A stretch of 64,000 nucleotides of DNA from Camelimonas fluminis (GCF_014656355.1 NZ_BNCG01000006.1:117704-181703); one strand, 5' to 3'; positions 20,777 to 31,553 are shown, numbered from the stretch's first letter. The notes: a model not told the origin generated them from the letters alone. A program made the numbers and translations.

Positions 20777-20804
20777 GGGTGGTCCGCCAGGGCCGCCCTT
20801 TTTT
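20777..20804 (+). terminator. intrinsic terminator of yebC
   Basis: A 9-bp stem (20777-20785 with 20790-20798, two G-U pairs) and 4-base loop is followed by six T residues. Confidence 0.8.
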
Positions 20805-20848
20805 GCGCGTTGACTGGATGTTCATAGTTTGTTCGGTCTAAATGGATC

Positions 20849-21379
20849 ATGGCTACTGCACCGATTCGCATACTTGGCATTGATCCAGGCCTGCGCCGCA
20901 CCGGCTGGGGCGTGATTGCCTCCGTCGGCACGCGTTTGAGCTTTGTCGCCTGCGGCTGCGTGCGCACCACCGACAGCGCCGGGCTGGCGTTGCGGCTGCG
21001 CGAACTGCACGATGGCCTCGCCGACGTGCTGGCCACGTGGGAGCCGGATGAGGTGGCGGTGGAGGAGACTTTCGTGAACAAGGATCCCCAGTCGACGCTC
21101 AAGCTCGGCCAGGCTCGCGGCGTCGCCCTGCTGGCGCCGGCGCTTTATGGCGCGCCGGTGTCGGAATATTCGGCCAACAAGGTCAAGAAAACGGTTGTGG
21201 GCGTCGGCCACGCCGAAAAGCAACAGGTGGAGGCCATGGTGCGGGTGCTGTTGCCGAAGGCGACGCCGGAGACCGCCGACGCCGCCGACGCGCTGGCGGT
21301 GGCGATCACCCACGCCCAGCACCGCGGCGCGGCGGAACGGGTGGCGCGCTTTGCCCTGCTGGCCGGGAGCGCGCGATGA
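20849..21379 (+). CDS. ruvC: Holliday junction endonuclease RuvC
   Basis: This 176-residue resolvase has the RNase H-like active-site acids D12 ([12 protein letters not shown]), E72/E73 (VAVEETFVN) and D144/D147 ([11 protein letters not shown]). It cleaves Holliday junctions in complex with RuvAB. Its stop overlaps the ruvA start by 4 bases (ATGA), so the two are translationally coupled. A TTGACT box near 20810 could be the -35 element of its promoter. Confidence 0.97.
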   Translation: MATAPIRILGIDPGLRRTGWGVIASVGTRLSFVACGCVRTTDSAGLALRLRELHDGLADVLATWEPDEVAVEETFVNKDPQSTLKLGQARGVALLAPALYGAPVSEYSANKVKKTVVGVGHAEKQQVEAMVRVLLPKATPETADAADALAVAITHAQHRGAAERVARFALLAGSAR

Positions 21380-21999
21380 TTGGCAAGCTGAAAGGCGTCG
21401 TCGACAGTTTTGGCGAGGACCATGTCATTCTCGATGTGCAGGGCGTCGGCTATGTGGCGCATTGTTCCGCCCGCACCCTGCAGACCATGCCGCGGGTCGG
21501 GGAGGCGGCGACCCTCTCCATCGAAACCCATGTGCGCGAGGACATGATCCGCCTCTATGGTTTCCGCTCCGATCAGGAGCGGGAGTGGTTCCGTCTGCTG
21601 CAGAACGTGCAGGGCGTCGGCGCCCGCGTGGCGCTCGGCGTGCTTTCCGTGCTGGAGCCGGCGGCGCTGACCACGGCGGTGGCCATGGGAGACAGGGCGT
21701 CGGTTGGCCGTGCGCCCGGCGTCGGTCCCAAGCTGGCTGCGCGCATCGTCGCGGAGCTGAAGGACAAGGCGCCTGTCTTTGGCCATGTGGACCCTGGCGC
21801 GGCGCGGCTGGCGGCCGATGTGACGGAAGGCGCCGCTCGCGGGGCCGCGGCGGACGCGGTTTCGGCGCTGGTCAATCTGGGTTATGCCCAGCCCCAGGCG
21901 GCGACCGCGGTGGCGGCCGCCATGCGTGACGCCGGAGAGGAGGCGGAGGCGCGCACGCTGATCCGCCTCGGCCTGAAGCAACTGGCGCAAGGCGCCTGA
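21376..21999 (+). CDS. ruvA: Holliday junction DNA helicase subunit RuvA
   Basis: This 207-residue protein has an N-terminal OB fold beginning [30 protein letters not shown]. The central helix-hairpin-helix contains [20 protein letters not shown] and [21 protein letters not shown]. The C-terminal domain contacts RuvB. It binds the four-way junction and loads RuvB rings. It is translationally coupled to ruvC. Confidence 0.97.
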   Translation: MIGKLKGVVDSFGEDHVILDVQGVGYVAHCSARTLQTMPRVGEAATLSIETHVREDMIRLYGFRSDQEREWFRLLQNVQGVGARVALGVLSVLEPAALTTAVAMGDRASVGRAPGVGPKLAARIVAELKDKAPVFGHVDPGAARLAADVTEGAARGAAADAVSALVNLGYAQPQAATAVAAAMRDAGEEAEARTLIRLGLKQLAQGA

Positions 22000-22115
22000 C
22001 CGGTCCTGTCTGGCCGGGGACGACGCCTGTTTGACGCGACGCATTTTCGTGAGGGGCGACTGTTGACCCGTCCGGGAATGCGCTGGCGGGACGACGGCCG
22101 TGAAGTGGAAAAGCA

Positions 22116-23270
<1,155 letters not shown>

Positions 23271-23274
23271 ACCG

Positions 23275-23724
23275 ATGAATTCGGCTGCAGAAAACAGCGG
23301 GCTGGAGCCGGCGTGCGGCGTGGTCGTCGATGGCAGGCATCTGCTGACGGTGCGGGTTTATTATGAGGACACCGACTTTTCCGGCATCGTTTACCACGCC
23401 AACTATCTCAGGTTCCTGGAGCGCGGGCGCACGGAGTCGTTGCGCGCCATTGGCGCCAACCAGTCGGTGATGCTGGCGGCGGGCGGCCTGTTCTTCGCCG
23501 TGCGCCGCATGACCATCGACTGGAAGCTGCCGGCGTTGATGGACGATGTGCTGACCATCGAAACCCGCACCCGTGAGATGCGCGGCGCTTCGATGATTAT
23601 CGACCAGCGCATCCTGCGCGACGGCGTCGAGATTCTCACCGCCGAGGTGCGCGTCGCCGCCATCGTCGGCGGCAGACCGGCGCGCATTCCTGACGAAATC
23701 CGCACGCTGCTCGGCGGCGACTGA
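23275..23724 (+). CDS. ybgC: tol-pal system-associated acyl-CoA thioesterase (YbgC)
   Basis: This 149-residue hot-dog-fold thioesterase has the catalytic motif VYYEDTDFSGIVYHANYLRFLERGR with the conserved Asp and the Tyr-His-Ala-Asn-Tyr core. It hydrolyses short-chain or ACP-linked acyl thioesters and is linked to phospholipid metabolism around Tol-Pal. The ATG at 23275 lies 4 bases after the ruvB stop, so it is in the same operon. tolQ follows about 2.3 kb later, after an inserted binding-protein gene. Confidence 0.93.
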   Translation: MNSAAENSGLEPACGVVVDGRHLLTVRVYYEDTDFSGIVYHANYLRFLERGRTESLRAIGANQSVMLAAGGLFFAVRRMTIDWKLPALMDDVLTIETRTREMRGASMIIDQRILRDGVEILTAEVRVAAIVGGRPARIPDEIRTLLGGD

Positions 23725-24357
23725 CGCATGCAGTCCGGACTGGCGGCGTGGGGTCGCCGCAGCATGGGGCGTCGACGTTCAGGCTGACGCGGGTGAACAG
23801 TCCTGCGCCGGCCCGAACGGTTCTGCCTGTCAGAAAGCGTAGTTCAAGCTGAGGTTGACGGCGTGATTGACGGTCGAGGCCGCCGGTGGCGTAGCCGCCC
23901 GCCGCCAGGGCGCCGTCGCGATGCGCCTCCGACAGGCCTTGGCGTAGACGCCGCTGTGGCGGGCGCTGGCGGTGGCAGCGGCGAGCGTGATCGCCAGCGT
24001 GGCGGTGGCGGCCTGAAGCAGGTTCTGGCGCGTGCGGGAAGGGGCGCGGCCCGAGCTGGGCATGTTGGTCCTGTGCGGGAATCAGGAGGTCACGCATTGT
24101 GACGTCCGCCGCGTCAGGGGCTGCGCCATGTTCATGGCATGCCTGGCTGTTCCAGGGCGCCCACCCCCCCCAGGCTGGCGCAAATTGTCGCCGCCATGCA
24201 GCATGCTGGCGTGGCCGCCGATCTGGACCGTCCGCGCCGGCTTGCGGAAATGATCGAACGCGTTATGAGTTTTTCCAGCAGACGTCGGAAGCGATGCGGT
24301 CGGGGCGTCCCCCCTGGCTGGCGCGGCTCTCCAGAGCGTCGGTAAGGGAGAGAAACT
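23725..24357. other. gap between ybgC and the binding-protein gene
   Basis: About 630 bases hold the possible outer-membrane protein remnant on the minus strand (23830-24063). Otherwise no gene is supported. Confidence 0.4.
23830..24063 (-). pseudogene. remnant of an outer-membrane protein gene
   Basis: A 77-residue frame begins with an export-signal-like stretch (LLQAATATLAITLAAATASA, about 15-34) and ends NHAVNLSLNYAF. That ending is the alternating, phenylalanine-final strand typical of outer-membrane beta-barrels. Between them lie only about 30 residues, rich in arginine and unlike a barrel. Another frame over the same bases reads DGALAAGGYATGGLD, suggesting a frameshift or deletion. I read this as a collapsed porin-type gene. 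A coincidental ORF cannot be excluded. Confidence 0.35.
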
Positions 24358-25563
24358 GTGACGCGTTATTTGACCCGCACGCTGGTTGCGGCGGCCCTGG
24401 CCTGTGCGCCGGCTTTCGCTATCGCCGCCGAGAAGAAATACGATCAGGGCGCCACGGATACGGAAATCCGCCTTGGCCAGACCATGCCCTACAGCGGTCC
24501 CCTGTCCGCCCATGGCATCCAGGGCCGCACCGAGGTCGCCTATTTCCGCAAGCTCAATGAAGAGCAGGGCGGCATTAATGGCCGCAAGGTCAATCTGATC
24601 TCGCTGGACGATTCGTTCTCGCCGCCGAAGACCGTGGAGCAGACCCGCAAGCTTGTGGAGCAGGACGGCGTGCTCGCCCTGTTCGGCTCCAGCGGCACCG
24701 CCGCCCAGTCGGCCGTGCAGAAATACCTTAACAGCAAGAAGATCCCGCAGTTGCTGGTTTCCACCGGCGCCAACAAATGGAACCAGCCGAAGGCGTTCCC
24801 GTGGAGCACGCCCGCGTTCTTCCTCTATGGCACCGAGGGCGAGATTTTCGGCCGCTACGTCGCCAAGACGAAGCCCGAGGGCAAGATCGCCATCCTTTAC
24901 CAGAACGATGACTTCGGAAAAGACTACGTCGCCGGCTTCAGGAAGGGCCTCGGCGACAAGGCGAAGAACATCATCAAGGAAGTGACCTACGAGCTGACCG
25001 ACCCGACCATGGACAGTCAGGTGCTGGCGGCGAAGAATTCCGGCGCCGACGTGTTTTTCAACGTCAGTCTGGGCAAGGCGACGCCGCAGATTTTCAAGAA
25101 GGTGCACGAACTGAACTGGCAGCCGATGCATCTGGTGGTCAGCCCGTCCACCGGCCGCGTTTTCCTTGAAGCCGCCGGCCTCGACACGGTGCAGGGCATC
25201 ATCGGCGCCACCGCCTACAAGCAGATGACCAGCCCGCGCTGGGCCAACGATCCGGACGTCATCGCCTACAAGGAGTTCCTCGCGAAGTATCTGCCGAACG
25301 AGGACAAGACCAACGAGATTGGTTTCGTCACCTATTCGTTCGCCCACGTCATGGCCCACATCCTGCGCGAGGCCGGCGACAACCTGACCCGTGAGAATAT
25401 CCTGCGCGTCGCCACCAATCTGAAGAAGGTGCATGGCCCGGCGCTGCTGCCAGGCAGCGCTTACAACACCACGCCGGAAGATTACGTGCCGTTCAAGCGG
25501 CTGGAACTGCAGCAGTTCAAGGGCAACGACTGGGTGGTCCTCGAAGAGATGACCGCCGAGTAA
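24358..25563 (+). CDS. periplasmic branched-chain amino acid-type ABC substrate-binding protein
   Basis: This 401-residue precursor has a signal peptide (about 1-24, cleaved after AIA) and a type I periplasmic binding fold of the Leu/Ile/Val-binding family. Motifs include RLGQTMPYSGPLSAHG, EQGGINGRKVNLISLDDSFSPPKTVEQTRKL and FGKDYVAGFRKGLG. It starts at GTG 24358 behind a GGGAG site. No permease or ATPase gene is adjacent, so it is an orphan that must use a transporter encoded elsewhere. It is a clear paralogue of 48921-50117. The ligand is unknown; such proteins bind amino acids, amides or aromatic acids. Confidence 0.85.
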   Translation: MTRYLTRTLVAAALACAPAFAIAAEKKYDQGATDTEIRLGQTMPYSGPLSAHGIQGRTEVAYFRKLNEEQGGINGRKVNLISLDDSFSPPKTVEQTRKLVEQDGVLALFGSSGTAAQSAVQKYLNSKKIPQLLVSTGANKWNQPKAFPWSTPAFFLYGTEGEIFGRYVAKTKPEGKIAILYQNDDFGKDYVAGFRKGLGDKAKNIIKEVTYELTDPTMDSQVLAAKNSGADVFFNVSLGKATPQIFKKVHELNWQPMHLVVSPSTGRVFLEAAGLDTVQGIIGATAYKQMTSPRWANDPDVIAYKEFLAKYLPNEDKTNEIGFVTYSFAHVMAHILREAGDNLTRENILRVATNLKKVHGPALLPGSAYNTTPEDYVPFKRLELQQFKGNDWVVLEEMTAE

Positions 25564-25600
25564 ACCCGGCGCCGCTTCCTGCCGGCCGGTTCTCCGCGAA

Positions 25601-25631
25601 GCCTGTCCCACATCGGGGCAGGCTTTTTTTT
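25601..25631 (+). terminator. intrinsic terminator of the binding-protein gene
   Basis: A stem (25601-25609 with 25615-25623) is followed by eight T residues, about 40 bases past the stop. Confidence 0.88.
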
Positions 25632-25992
25632 GCCTGGTCCATCCCGCCTGGCCCGGCGCCGTTCAACCTGTCTTAACCATGTTCGGATTTGATGGCGCCA
25701 ACATCGCCACAGCTCGCGTCGCAGTCGGCTCTGTCATGGCAACTCCCATATGTGGCCAAGCTTTCGACAGAATCCGGGGTGAGGACACAGGGTGGACAAA
25801 GCGCCGTGAAGCGACCGGCGCCGCAACTGGACAGGTCGTGCATCCGTCTGGCGGAGCTGGCCGCCGGCGCATCCACCGCCGGGCGATCCCTGGCAGGACG
25901 GGGGTTTGCCTGTCTGATTGATGTGACGCCTTTTCGTCTTCGCGGCATCGGCAATCCCGCGCGGAACACGTTTCAGGCCGGAAGGAAGATTT
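25632..25992. other. intergenic region upstream of tolQ
   Basis: About 360 bases after the terminator should carry the tol-pal operon promoter. No gene is supported. A GGAAGGAAG ribosome-binding site ends the region. Confidence 0.4.
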
Positions 25993-26706
25993 ATGAACCC
26001 CGTCGACGTAGCCCAGGTCGCCGCGCCGGTAACGGAAGTGTCGCTCTGGCACATGTTCTGGCAGGCCCACTTCGTGGTCAAGCTGGTGATGCTGGGGCTG
26101 GCTGGCGCATCGGTCTGGTGCTGGGCGATCATCATCGACAAGGCGTTGCTGTTCCGTCGCACCCGCGAGGAAATGAACGCCTTCGAGGACAATTTCTGGT
26201 CCGGCCAGTCGCTTGAGGAATTGTACCGCGCCGAAGCGCACGGGACGCCGACCGGCATGGCCGCGGTGTTCGTCGCCGCCATGCGCGAGTGGAAGCGCTC
26301 GTTCGAGGGCGCGGGACGCTCCATCGCCTCGCTGCCGCAGCGCATCGACAAGGTGATGGACGTATCGATCCAGCGCGAGATGGAGCGGCTGGAATCGCGG
26401 TTGCTGGTGCTGGCCACCATCGGTTCGTCGGCGCCGTTCATCGGCCTGTTCGGCACGGTGTGGGGCATCATGACGTCGTTCCGCTCGATCGCCGCTTCCA
26501 AGAACACCTCGCTTGCCGTGGTGGCGCCTGGCATCGCCGAGGCGCTGTTCGCCACCGCCATCGGCCTGATCGCCGCCATTCCGGCGGTGATCGCCTACAA
26601 CCGCTACCAGGCGGAGGCGGCAAGGGCGCAGACGCGCCTGGAGGGCTTCGCCGACGAGTTCTCATCCATCCTGTCGCGGCAGATCGACGAGCGGCACGCG
26701 GCCTGA
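25993..26706 (+). CDS. tolQ: Tol-Pal system inner-membrane proton channel TolQ
   Basis: This 237-residue protein has three transmembrane helices, at about 33-53, 138-165 and 175-200. The MotA/TolQ/ExbB domain is visible in [21 protein letters not shown] and [26 protein letters not shown]. With TolR it harvests the proton motive force to drive TolA and keep the outer membrane constricted at division. It is the first gene of tolQRAB-pal-cpoB and has a strong ribosome-binding site. Confidence 0.96.
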   Translation: MNPVDVAQVAAPVTEVSLWHMFWQAHFVVKLVMLGLAGASVWCWAIIIDKALLFRRTREEMNAFEDNFWSGQSLEELYRAEAHGTPTGMAAVFVAAMREWKRSFEGAGRSIASLPQRIDKVMDVSIQREMERLESRLLVLATIGSSAPFIGLFGTVWGIMTSFRSIAASKNTSLAVVAPGIAEALFATAIGLIAAIPAVIAYNRYQAEAARAQTRLEGFADEFSSILSRQIDERHAA

Positions 26707-26731
26707 TCGCCGCAGCCGGAAGGAGACAGGC

Positions 26732-27184
26732 ATGGGTATGGGCATGGCTGGCGGAACGGGCGGCGGCGCGCGGCGTCGTCGCGGGGCGCGCAAAAGCGCC
26801 GGTTTCGCCGACATCAACATGACGCCGTTCATCGACGTGGTGCTGGTGCTGCTGATCGTCTTCATGGTCGCCGCACCGATGATGGCGACCGGCGTGCCGC
26901 TGGATCTGCCGCAAAGCTCCGCCGCGCCGCTCAACATGGAGCAGAAGCCGGTGACCGTGTCGGTCGACGACCAGGGACGCATCTTCATCGAGGACCGGCA
27001 GTTGTCCGACGACACGCTGGTTCCAGCCCTGCGCGAGGCGGCGAAGTCCGGCCCGGAAGAGCGCATCTATCTGCGGGGCTCGAAGAAAGTGGACTACGGC
27101 CGCATCGCCCAGGTGATGGGACTGATCACCGCTGGCGGCTTCAAGAAGGTCGCGCTTGTCACCGAGCCGGACCAGAAGGGCTGA
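26732..27184 (+). CDS. tolR: Tol-Pal system protein TolR
   Basis: This 150-residue ExbD/TolR family protein has a basic, Gly/Arg-rich N-terminus and one transmembrane helix at about 30-50 containing the proton-carrying aspartate in [21 protein letters not shown] periplasmic domain ends VALVTEPD. Together with TolQ it forms the ion-driven stator. It lies 25 bases after tolQ with a GGAGG-like site. Confidence 0.96.
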   Translation: MGMGMAGGTGGGARRRRGARKSAGFADINMTPFIDVVLVLLIVFMVAAPMMATGVPLDLPQSSAAPLNMEQKPVTVSVDDQGRIFIEDRQLSDDTLVPALREAAKSGPEERIYLRGSKKVDYGRIAQVMGLITAGGFKKVALVTEPDQKG

Positions 27185-27193
27185 GCGGGGCTG

Positions 27194-28348
27194 ATGAATT
27201 TCCGTTGGTCCAGACAGGAACCAGGGCTGCTGCTTTCGGCGCTCGGTCACGCCGGCCTGCTGGTCGCGGCGCTGATTGCGCTCGCCTCAGCGCCGCGCTT
27301 CGAGGAGCAGATGGAGGCGGTGCCTGTCGAGGTGATCACGGATAGCCAACTGCGCGCCATGACGCGTGGCGAAAAAACGTCGAAGGACGTTTCGGAAAAG
27401 CCGACCCTGCGCGCGGAAAAGCAGGCTGAGGTGCGCGACGTGAAGCCGGATTCGGCCAATGACCGCCAGGACGCGCCGGCCCCGCCGTCACGACCGCGCG
27501 ATCTGGCGCAGGCTGAGGAGAACACGCCGCCGCCGGCCGCCGCCGAGAAGCCGGAGCCCAGGCCTGAACCGAAGCCCGAGCCAAAGCCTGAGCCAAGACC
27601 CGAACCCAAGCCGGAGCCAAAGCCGGAGCCCAAACCGGAACCCGCGCCATTGCCGCCGCAGCGTCCTGAGCCGAGGCCGGAGCCCAAGCCCGAGCCGAAA
27701 CCAGAACCAAAGCCAGAGCCAAAGCCGAAACCTGAGCCCAAACCGAAGCCGGAGCCCAAGCCCAGGCCGGAGCCCAGGCCCAGGCCAGAGCCGGAGGCCC
27801 CGGCGCGCCGTGATCTCGCCAGGCTGATCGAAGACAGCAAGCCAACGCCCAGGCCGGCCGAGAAGCCGGCGCAAAAACCGGCGGCCAAACCGGCGCCGGA
27901 TGGCGAGAACTTCAATCCGACGGACATCCGCAAGCTGCTGGCCAGCCGCAACGCCAACCAGCGCACCGCCTCCACCGGGCCAGAGCTTAACCAGCGCTCG
28001 ACGGCGGGCGCCCAGACGGGCACGGGACCGAAGCTGTCCATGTCGCAGCGCGATGCGTTGGGCGCCATGCTCAAGGAGCAACTGGCCAAATGCTGGTCGC
28101 CGCCGATGGGCTCCAATCCGGACCTGAAGCCGGACGTGCGCGTGGTGCTGGGGCCAGACGGCGCGGTGATTGGCCAGCCGGTGGTGGCGAACAGTTCTTC
28201 CGATCCGGGCTTCCGCGCCATGGCGGACAGCGCCGTGCGCGCCGTGCGCATGTGCGCGCCGTTCCGGGTGCCGCAGCAGTTCGCGCCATTCTACAATGAC
28301 TGGCGCAATTTCCGGATTGTCTTCGACGCCCGGGAGTTTCTGGGATGA
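27194..28348 (+). CDS. tolA: Tol-Pal system protein TolA (cell envelope integrity)
   Basis: This 384-residue protein has an N-terminal transmembrane anchor (about 15-32), then a long linker. A Pro-Lys/Arg-Pro-Glu repeat array occupies about 115-205 (PEPKPEPKPEP-type units) and acts as a rigid periplasm-spanning arm in place of the Ala/Lys-rich helix of enterobacterial TolA. The C-terminal domain (about 275-384) has SQRDALGAMLKEQLAKCW and the final FRVPQQFAPFYNDWRNFRIVFD, as in TolA/TonB-type energy transducers. The gene starts 10 bases after tolR. Confidence 0.9.
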   Translation: MNFRWSRQEPGLLLSALGHAGLLVAALIALASAPRFEEQMEAVPVEVITDSQLRAMTRGEKTSKDVSEKPTLRAEKQAEVRDVKPDSANDRQDAPAPPSRPRDLAQAEENTPPPAAAEKPEPRPEPKPEPKPEPRPEPKPEPKPEPKPEPAPLPPQRPEPRPEPKPEPKPEPKPEPKPKPEPKPKPEPKPRPEPRPRPEPEAPARRDLARLIEDSKPTPRPAEKPAQKPAAKPAPDGENFNPTDIRKLLASRNANQRTASTGPELNQRSTAGAQTGTGPKLSMSQRDALGAMLKEQLAKCWSPPMGSNPDLKPDVRVVLGPDGAVIGQPVVANSSSDPGFRAMADSAVRAVRMCAPFRVPQQFAPFYNDWRNFRIVFDAREFLG

Positions 28349-28567
28349 GATCTGAAACGATGATGTTCGGGCGGAGCGTTGCAACCGACATGGTTTTGCC
28401 ATCTGCGCCAGGCAAAAGTTTCCCGGTATGGGAACTGGCGGGGTTTGTGGATCTGATGACGTCGCATGCGGCGGTCACGCCCATGACGGATATTCAGGTT
28501 CGCCGCGCCGGGCTGCAAGAATTAAACAAGTCCGATAATGACCACCTCAATGAACGCCGGAAGCATC

Positions 28568-29986
28568 ATGGCCACTGATCACCTGTTTCGCCGCGTCGCC
28601 AGATCCGCAGGCCTTGTCCTGCCGTCAGCCGGCGCCGGGGATGGTCTTGTTGATCCTGGCCGGCGCGCCCTGCTCAGGGGCGGCGTCGCGGCTGGCGGTC
28701 TTGCGGCGGTGAGCGCCGTCACCACGTGGGCGCAGCCCGCGCGGGCCGAAATCTCCATTACCCTCGATCGCGCCAATTTCCAGCCGCTGCCCATCGCCAT
28801 CGCCGATTTCGGCGGCGATCCGGATCTGGGCGCGCGCATCGCCGGCGTTGTCGCCGCTGACCTGAAGCGTTGCGGTTATTTCGCGCCTCTCGATCGCGGC
28901 GCCTTCCCGCCCGGGCCGATTGAGTTTGACGCGGTGCCGGCCTTCCAGGCCTGGCAGGCCATCAACGCCCAGGCCCTGGCCACCGGCCGCGTCAGCCGCG
29001 ACGGCGGCCGACTGCGCACCGCGTATCGCCTTTGGGACGTCAGCGCCGGCCAGCAGATGACCGGCCAGCAGTTCGTGACCGACGCCAACAACTGGCGCCG
29101 GGTCGGCCACATCATCGCCGATTCGATCCTGTCGCGCCTTACCGGCCTCAAGGGCATGTTCGACGCCCGCATCGTTTACGTGGACGAGAGCGGACCGCGC
29201 GACCAGCGTCGCAAACGCCTCGCCCTCATGGACACCGACGGCGCCAACATGCGTTTTCTGACGCGCGGCGAGGAGAGCGTGGTGACGCCGCGGTTCGCGC
29301 CCAATTCGGCCGATGTGACCTACATGTCCCAGGCGCGCGGTTCGCAGCCGCGCGTGCAGGTGCTGAACATCGACACCGGGCAGCGCCAGATGGTCGGCAA
29401 CTTCCCCGACATGACCTCCAGCCCGCGCTTCTCGCCGAACGGCCAGAGCATCGTGCTGAGCCTGCAGCAGGGCGGCAACGCCAACATCTATCTGATGAAC
29501 CTTGGCTCGCGCACCACCACGCGCCTGACCAGCGCCAGCGCCATCGACACCTCGCCGTCGTTCTCGCCGGACGGTTCGCGCATCGCCTTCGAGAGCGATC
29601 GCGGCGGCGGCCAGCAGATCTACGTCATGCCGGCGTCGGGCGGCGACGCCCAGCGCATTTCGTTCGGCGAGGGGCGCTACAGCCAGCCGGTGTGGTCCCC
29701 GCGCGGTGATTTCATCGCCTTTACCCGCCAGAAGGCCGGCATGTTCGCCATCGGCGTGATGAAGCCGGATGGCTCAGGCGAGCGCATCCTGACGGAAGGC
29801 TTCCACAATGAGGGGCCGACCTGGGCGCCGAACGGCCAGTTCCTGATGTTCTTCCGTGATCCGGGCGGCGAAGGCGGCAGCAAGCTGTACATGACGGACA
29901 TCACGGGCCGCGTCGAGGCGCCGATCCGCACCTCCGGCTTCGCATCGGACCCGGGCTGGTCGCAGGTGCTGTCGGAGATGCGCTGA
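28568..29986 (+). CDS. tolB: Tol-Pal system beta-propeller protein TolB
   Basis: This 472-residue protein has an N-terminal TolB domain (about 60-195) and a C-terminal six-bladed propeller with repeated FSPNGQS/FSPDGSRIAFESDR units. It is periplasmic and binds Pal and TolA. The start at 28568 has a GGAAG site; the ATG at 28538 lacks one. The leader is long and carries twin arginines at 32-33 (GRRALLRGG) before the hydrophobic segment and the ARA cleavage site near residue 60. This looks like a Tat rather than a Sec signal. Confidence 0.93.
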   Translation: MATDHLFRRVARSAGLVLPSAGAGDGLVDPGRRALLRGGVAAGGLAAVSAVTTWAQPARAEISITLDRANFQPLPIAIADFGGDPDLGARIAGVVAADLKRCGYFAPLDRGAFPPGPIEFDAVPAFQAWQAINAQALATGRVSRDGGRLRTAYRLWDVSAGQQMTGQQFVTDANNWRRVGHIIADSILSRLTGLKGMFDARIVYVDESGPRDQRRKRLALMDTDGANMRFLTRGEESVVTPRFAPNSADVTYMSQARGSQPRVQVLNIDTGQRQMVGNFPDMTSSPRFSPNGQSIVLSLQQGGNANIYLMNLGSRTTTRLTSASAIDTSPSFSPDGSRIAFESDRGGGQQIYVMPASGGDAQRISFGEGRYSQPVWSPRGDFIAFTRQKAGMFAIGVMKPDGSGERILTEGFHNEGPTWAPNGQFLMFFRDPGGEGGSKLYMTDITGRVEAPIRTSGFASDPGWSQVLSEMR

Positions 29987-30118
29987 TCCGTAGCCTGAGG
30001 CCGGCTTTCGCGGCCTTTAATCGGAATTTTACCACATCGCTGGCTTTGTGAACGCTGATATGACGGCGCGCGGCTGGCGCGGACATGTTGAGGCGAAAGC
30101 TTCCAGGAAGGATTGATG

Positions 30119-30664
30119 ATGTCGGCAGCAGTTATGGGCAAGGCGGACGGGCGGATGGGCCGTCGCGCTGCGTTCGCGGTTGTGGCGATGGTTGCGGCGT
30201 TGTCTCTCGGCGCCTGCGCCAAGAACAATCAGGACGGCGTCAATGGCGGCGCCGGCGGATCCGGCGGCCGCTACGGCATGGGCGGCGCCGGCGCGCCGGG
30301 CAGCGCCCAGGACTTCGTGGTCAACGTGGGCGACCGTGTGTTCTTCGAAGTGGACAGCACGTCCCTGACGCCCCAGGCCGTCGCCACGCTTGACCGTCAG
30401 GCGGCCTGGCTGGCCCGCTATCCGCGTTACACCTTCATTGTCGAGGGTCACGCTGACGAGCGCGGCACGCGTGAATACAACTATTCGCTCGGCGCCCGCC
30501 GCGCCCAGTCGGTGCGCGATTATCTGGTCTCACGCGGCGTCGCTTCCTCGCGCATGCGCACGATCTCCTATGGCAAGGAGCGCCCCGTCGCGGTCTGCAA
30601 CGACATCTCCTGCTGGTCGCAGAACCGCCGCAGCGTCATCGTGCTGGACGGCGCCGGTTCCTGA
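30119..30664 (+). CDS. pal: peptidoglycan-associated lipoprotein Pal
   Basis: This 181-residue lipoprotein has the lipobox LSLGAC with the lipidated cysteine near residue 33 and a Gly-rich linker. The OmpA-like peptidoglycan-binding domain includes FFEVDSTSLTPQA and EGHADERGTREYNYSLGARRA. It anchors the outer membrane to peptidoglycan and binds TolA and TolB. Two consecutive ATGs (30116, 30119) and a TTG follow the AGGAAGGA site; 30119 has the best spacing. Confidence 0.95.
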   Translation: MSAAVMGKADGRMGRRAAFAVVAMVAALSLGACAKNNQDGVNGGAGGSGGRYGMGGAGAPGSAQDFVVNVGDRVFFEVDSTSLTPQAVATLDRQAAWLARYPRYTFIVEGHADERGTREYNYSLGARRAQSVRDYLVSRGVASSRMRTISYGKERPVAVCNDISCWSQNRRSVIVLDGAGS

Positions 30665-30746
30665 GCGACCGGGAACGCGCCGCTCCTGAACGGATCCTGA
30701 TCCGGAAGGGAATGGCGCGGCCTCCGGGATCGCAATTCCCTCCCGC

Positions 30747-31553
30747 ATGACAGCGAAACGACAGGCCGACATGACATTGCCATTGCCAAAGTTTGCCGTT
30801 GCTTCACGGGTCGCCGCGCTCTTCGGCGGACTGGCCCTGACGGCGATGCTCGCCGTGCTGCCGGCCTCGCTGGCGCGGGCCCAGGACGCCGCCGACATTG
30901 TGGTGCGCATGGGCCAGCTTGAGGAGCAGGTGCGGACCATGTCCGGCCGCATCGAGCAACTGCAGTTCGAGAACCGCCGGCTCAATGAACAGCTTCGCAA
31001 ATTCCAGCAGGACATCGAGTTCCGCCTGCAGGAAAAATCCGGCGGCGGAGGCGGCGGCGCCTCTCCGGCGCCATCGACGTCGCCAGGCCGTGAGCGGCGC
31101 GGCGACGCCGGCGCGGGCGTTTCACCCGGCGGCCCGTCCCAGGTCGCCGGCCAGACCGGGGCGGGAGGCGCCGCCGGCGGCGACGCTTTCGAGAATGCCC
31201 GCGGCCAGTTCCAGCAGCGCCAGTATGCGGCCGCTGAAATGGGCTTCCGGCAGTTTCTTCAGGCCAATCCCCGTGACCGGCGCGCGCCGGAAGCCATCTA
31301 CTGGCTGGGTGAAAGCTATTTCCAGCGCCAGCAATATAGTGAGGCGGCCGAACAGTTCCTGAAGATCTCGACCGAATACGCCAAATCGGCGCGCGGTCCG
31401 GATGCGCTGGTGAAGCTGGGCATGTCGCTGTCGCGGCTCAACGCCAAACAGGAAGCCTGCGCCACCCTGTCGGAAGTGCTGCGCAAATATCCCAACGCTT
31501 CGGTTGACGTGCGTTCGGCCGTGGAGCGCGAACGGCGCCGCACAAAATGCTGA
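30747..31553 (+). CDS. cpoB: Tol-Pal associated TPR protein CpoB (YbgF)
   Basis: This 268-residue periplasmic protein has a signal peptide to about residue 45 (SLARA-QDAAD). A trimerising coiled coil follows (about 50-92, IEQLQFENRRLNEQLRKFQQD), then a Gly/Pro linker. C-terminal TPR repeats (about 145-265) include QYAAAEMGFRQFLQANP and YWLGESYFQRQQYSEAAEQF. CpoB coordinates peptidoglycan synthesis with Tol-driven constriction. It is the last classical gene of the tol operon. An alternative start at 30771 is possible. Confidence 0.9.
   Translation: MTAKRQADMTLPLPKFAVASRVAALFGGLALTAMLAVLPASLARAQDAADIVVRMGQLEEQVRTMSGRIEQLQFENRRLNEQLRKFQQDIEFRLQEKSGGGGGGASPAPSTSPGRERRGDAGAGVSPGGPSQVAGQTGAGGAAGGDAFENARGQFQQRQYAAAEMGFRQFLQANPRDRRAPEAIYWLGESYFQRQQYSEAAEQFLKISTEYAKSARGPDALVKLGMSLSRLNAKQEACATLSEVLRKYPNASVDVRSAVERERRRTKC

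Noticed and set aside
27247..28251. 334-residue minus-strand ORF rich in Gly-Ser-Gly-Leu/Phe
   Set aside because: It is the complement of the Pro-Glu-Pro-Lys repeats of tolA. The repeat itself creates the open frame.
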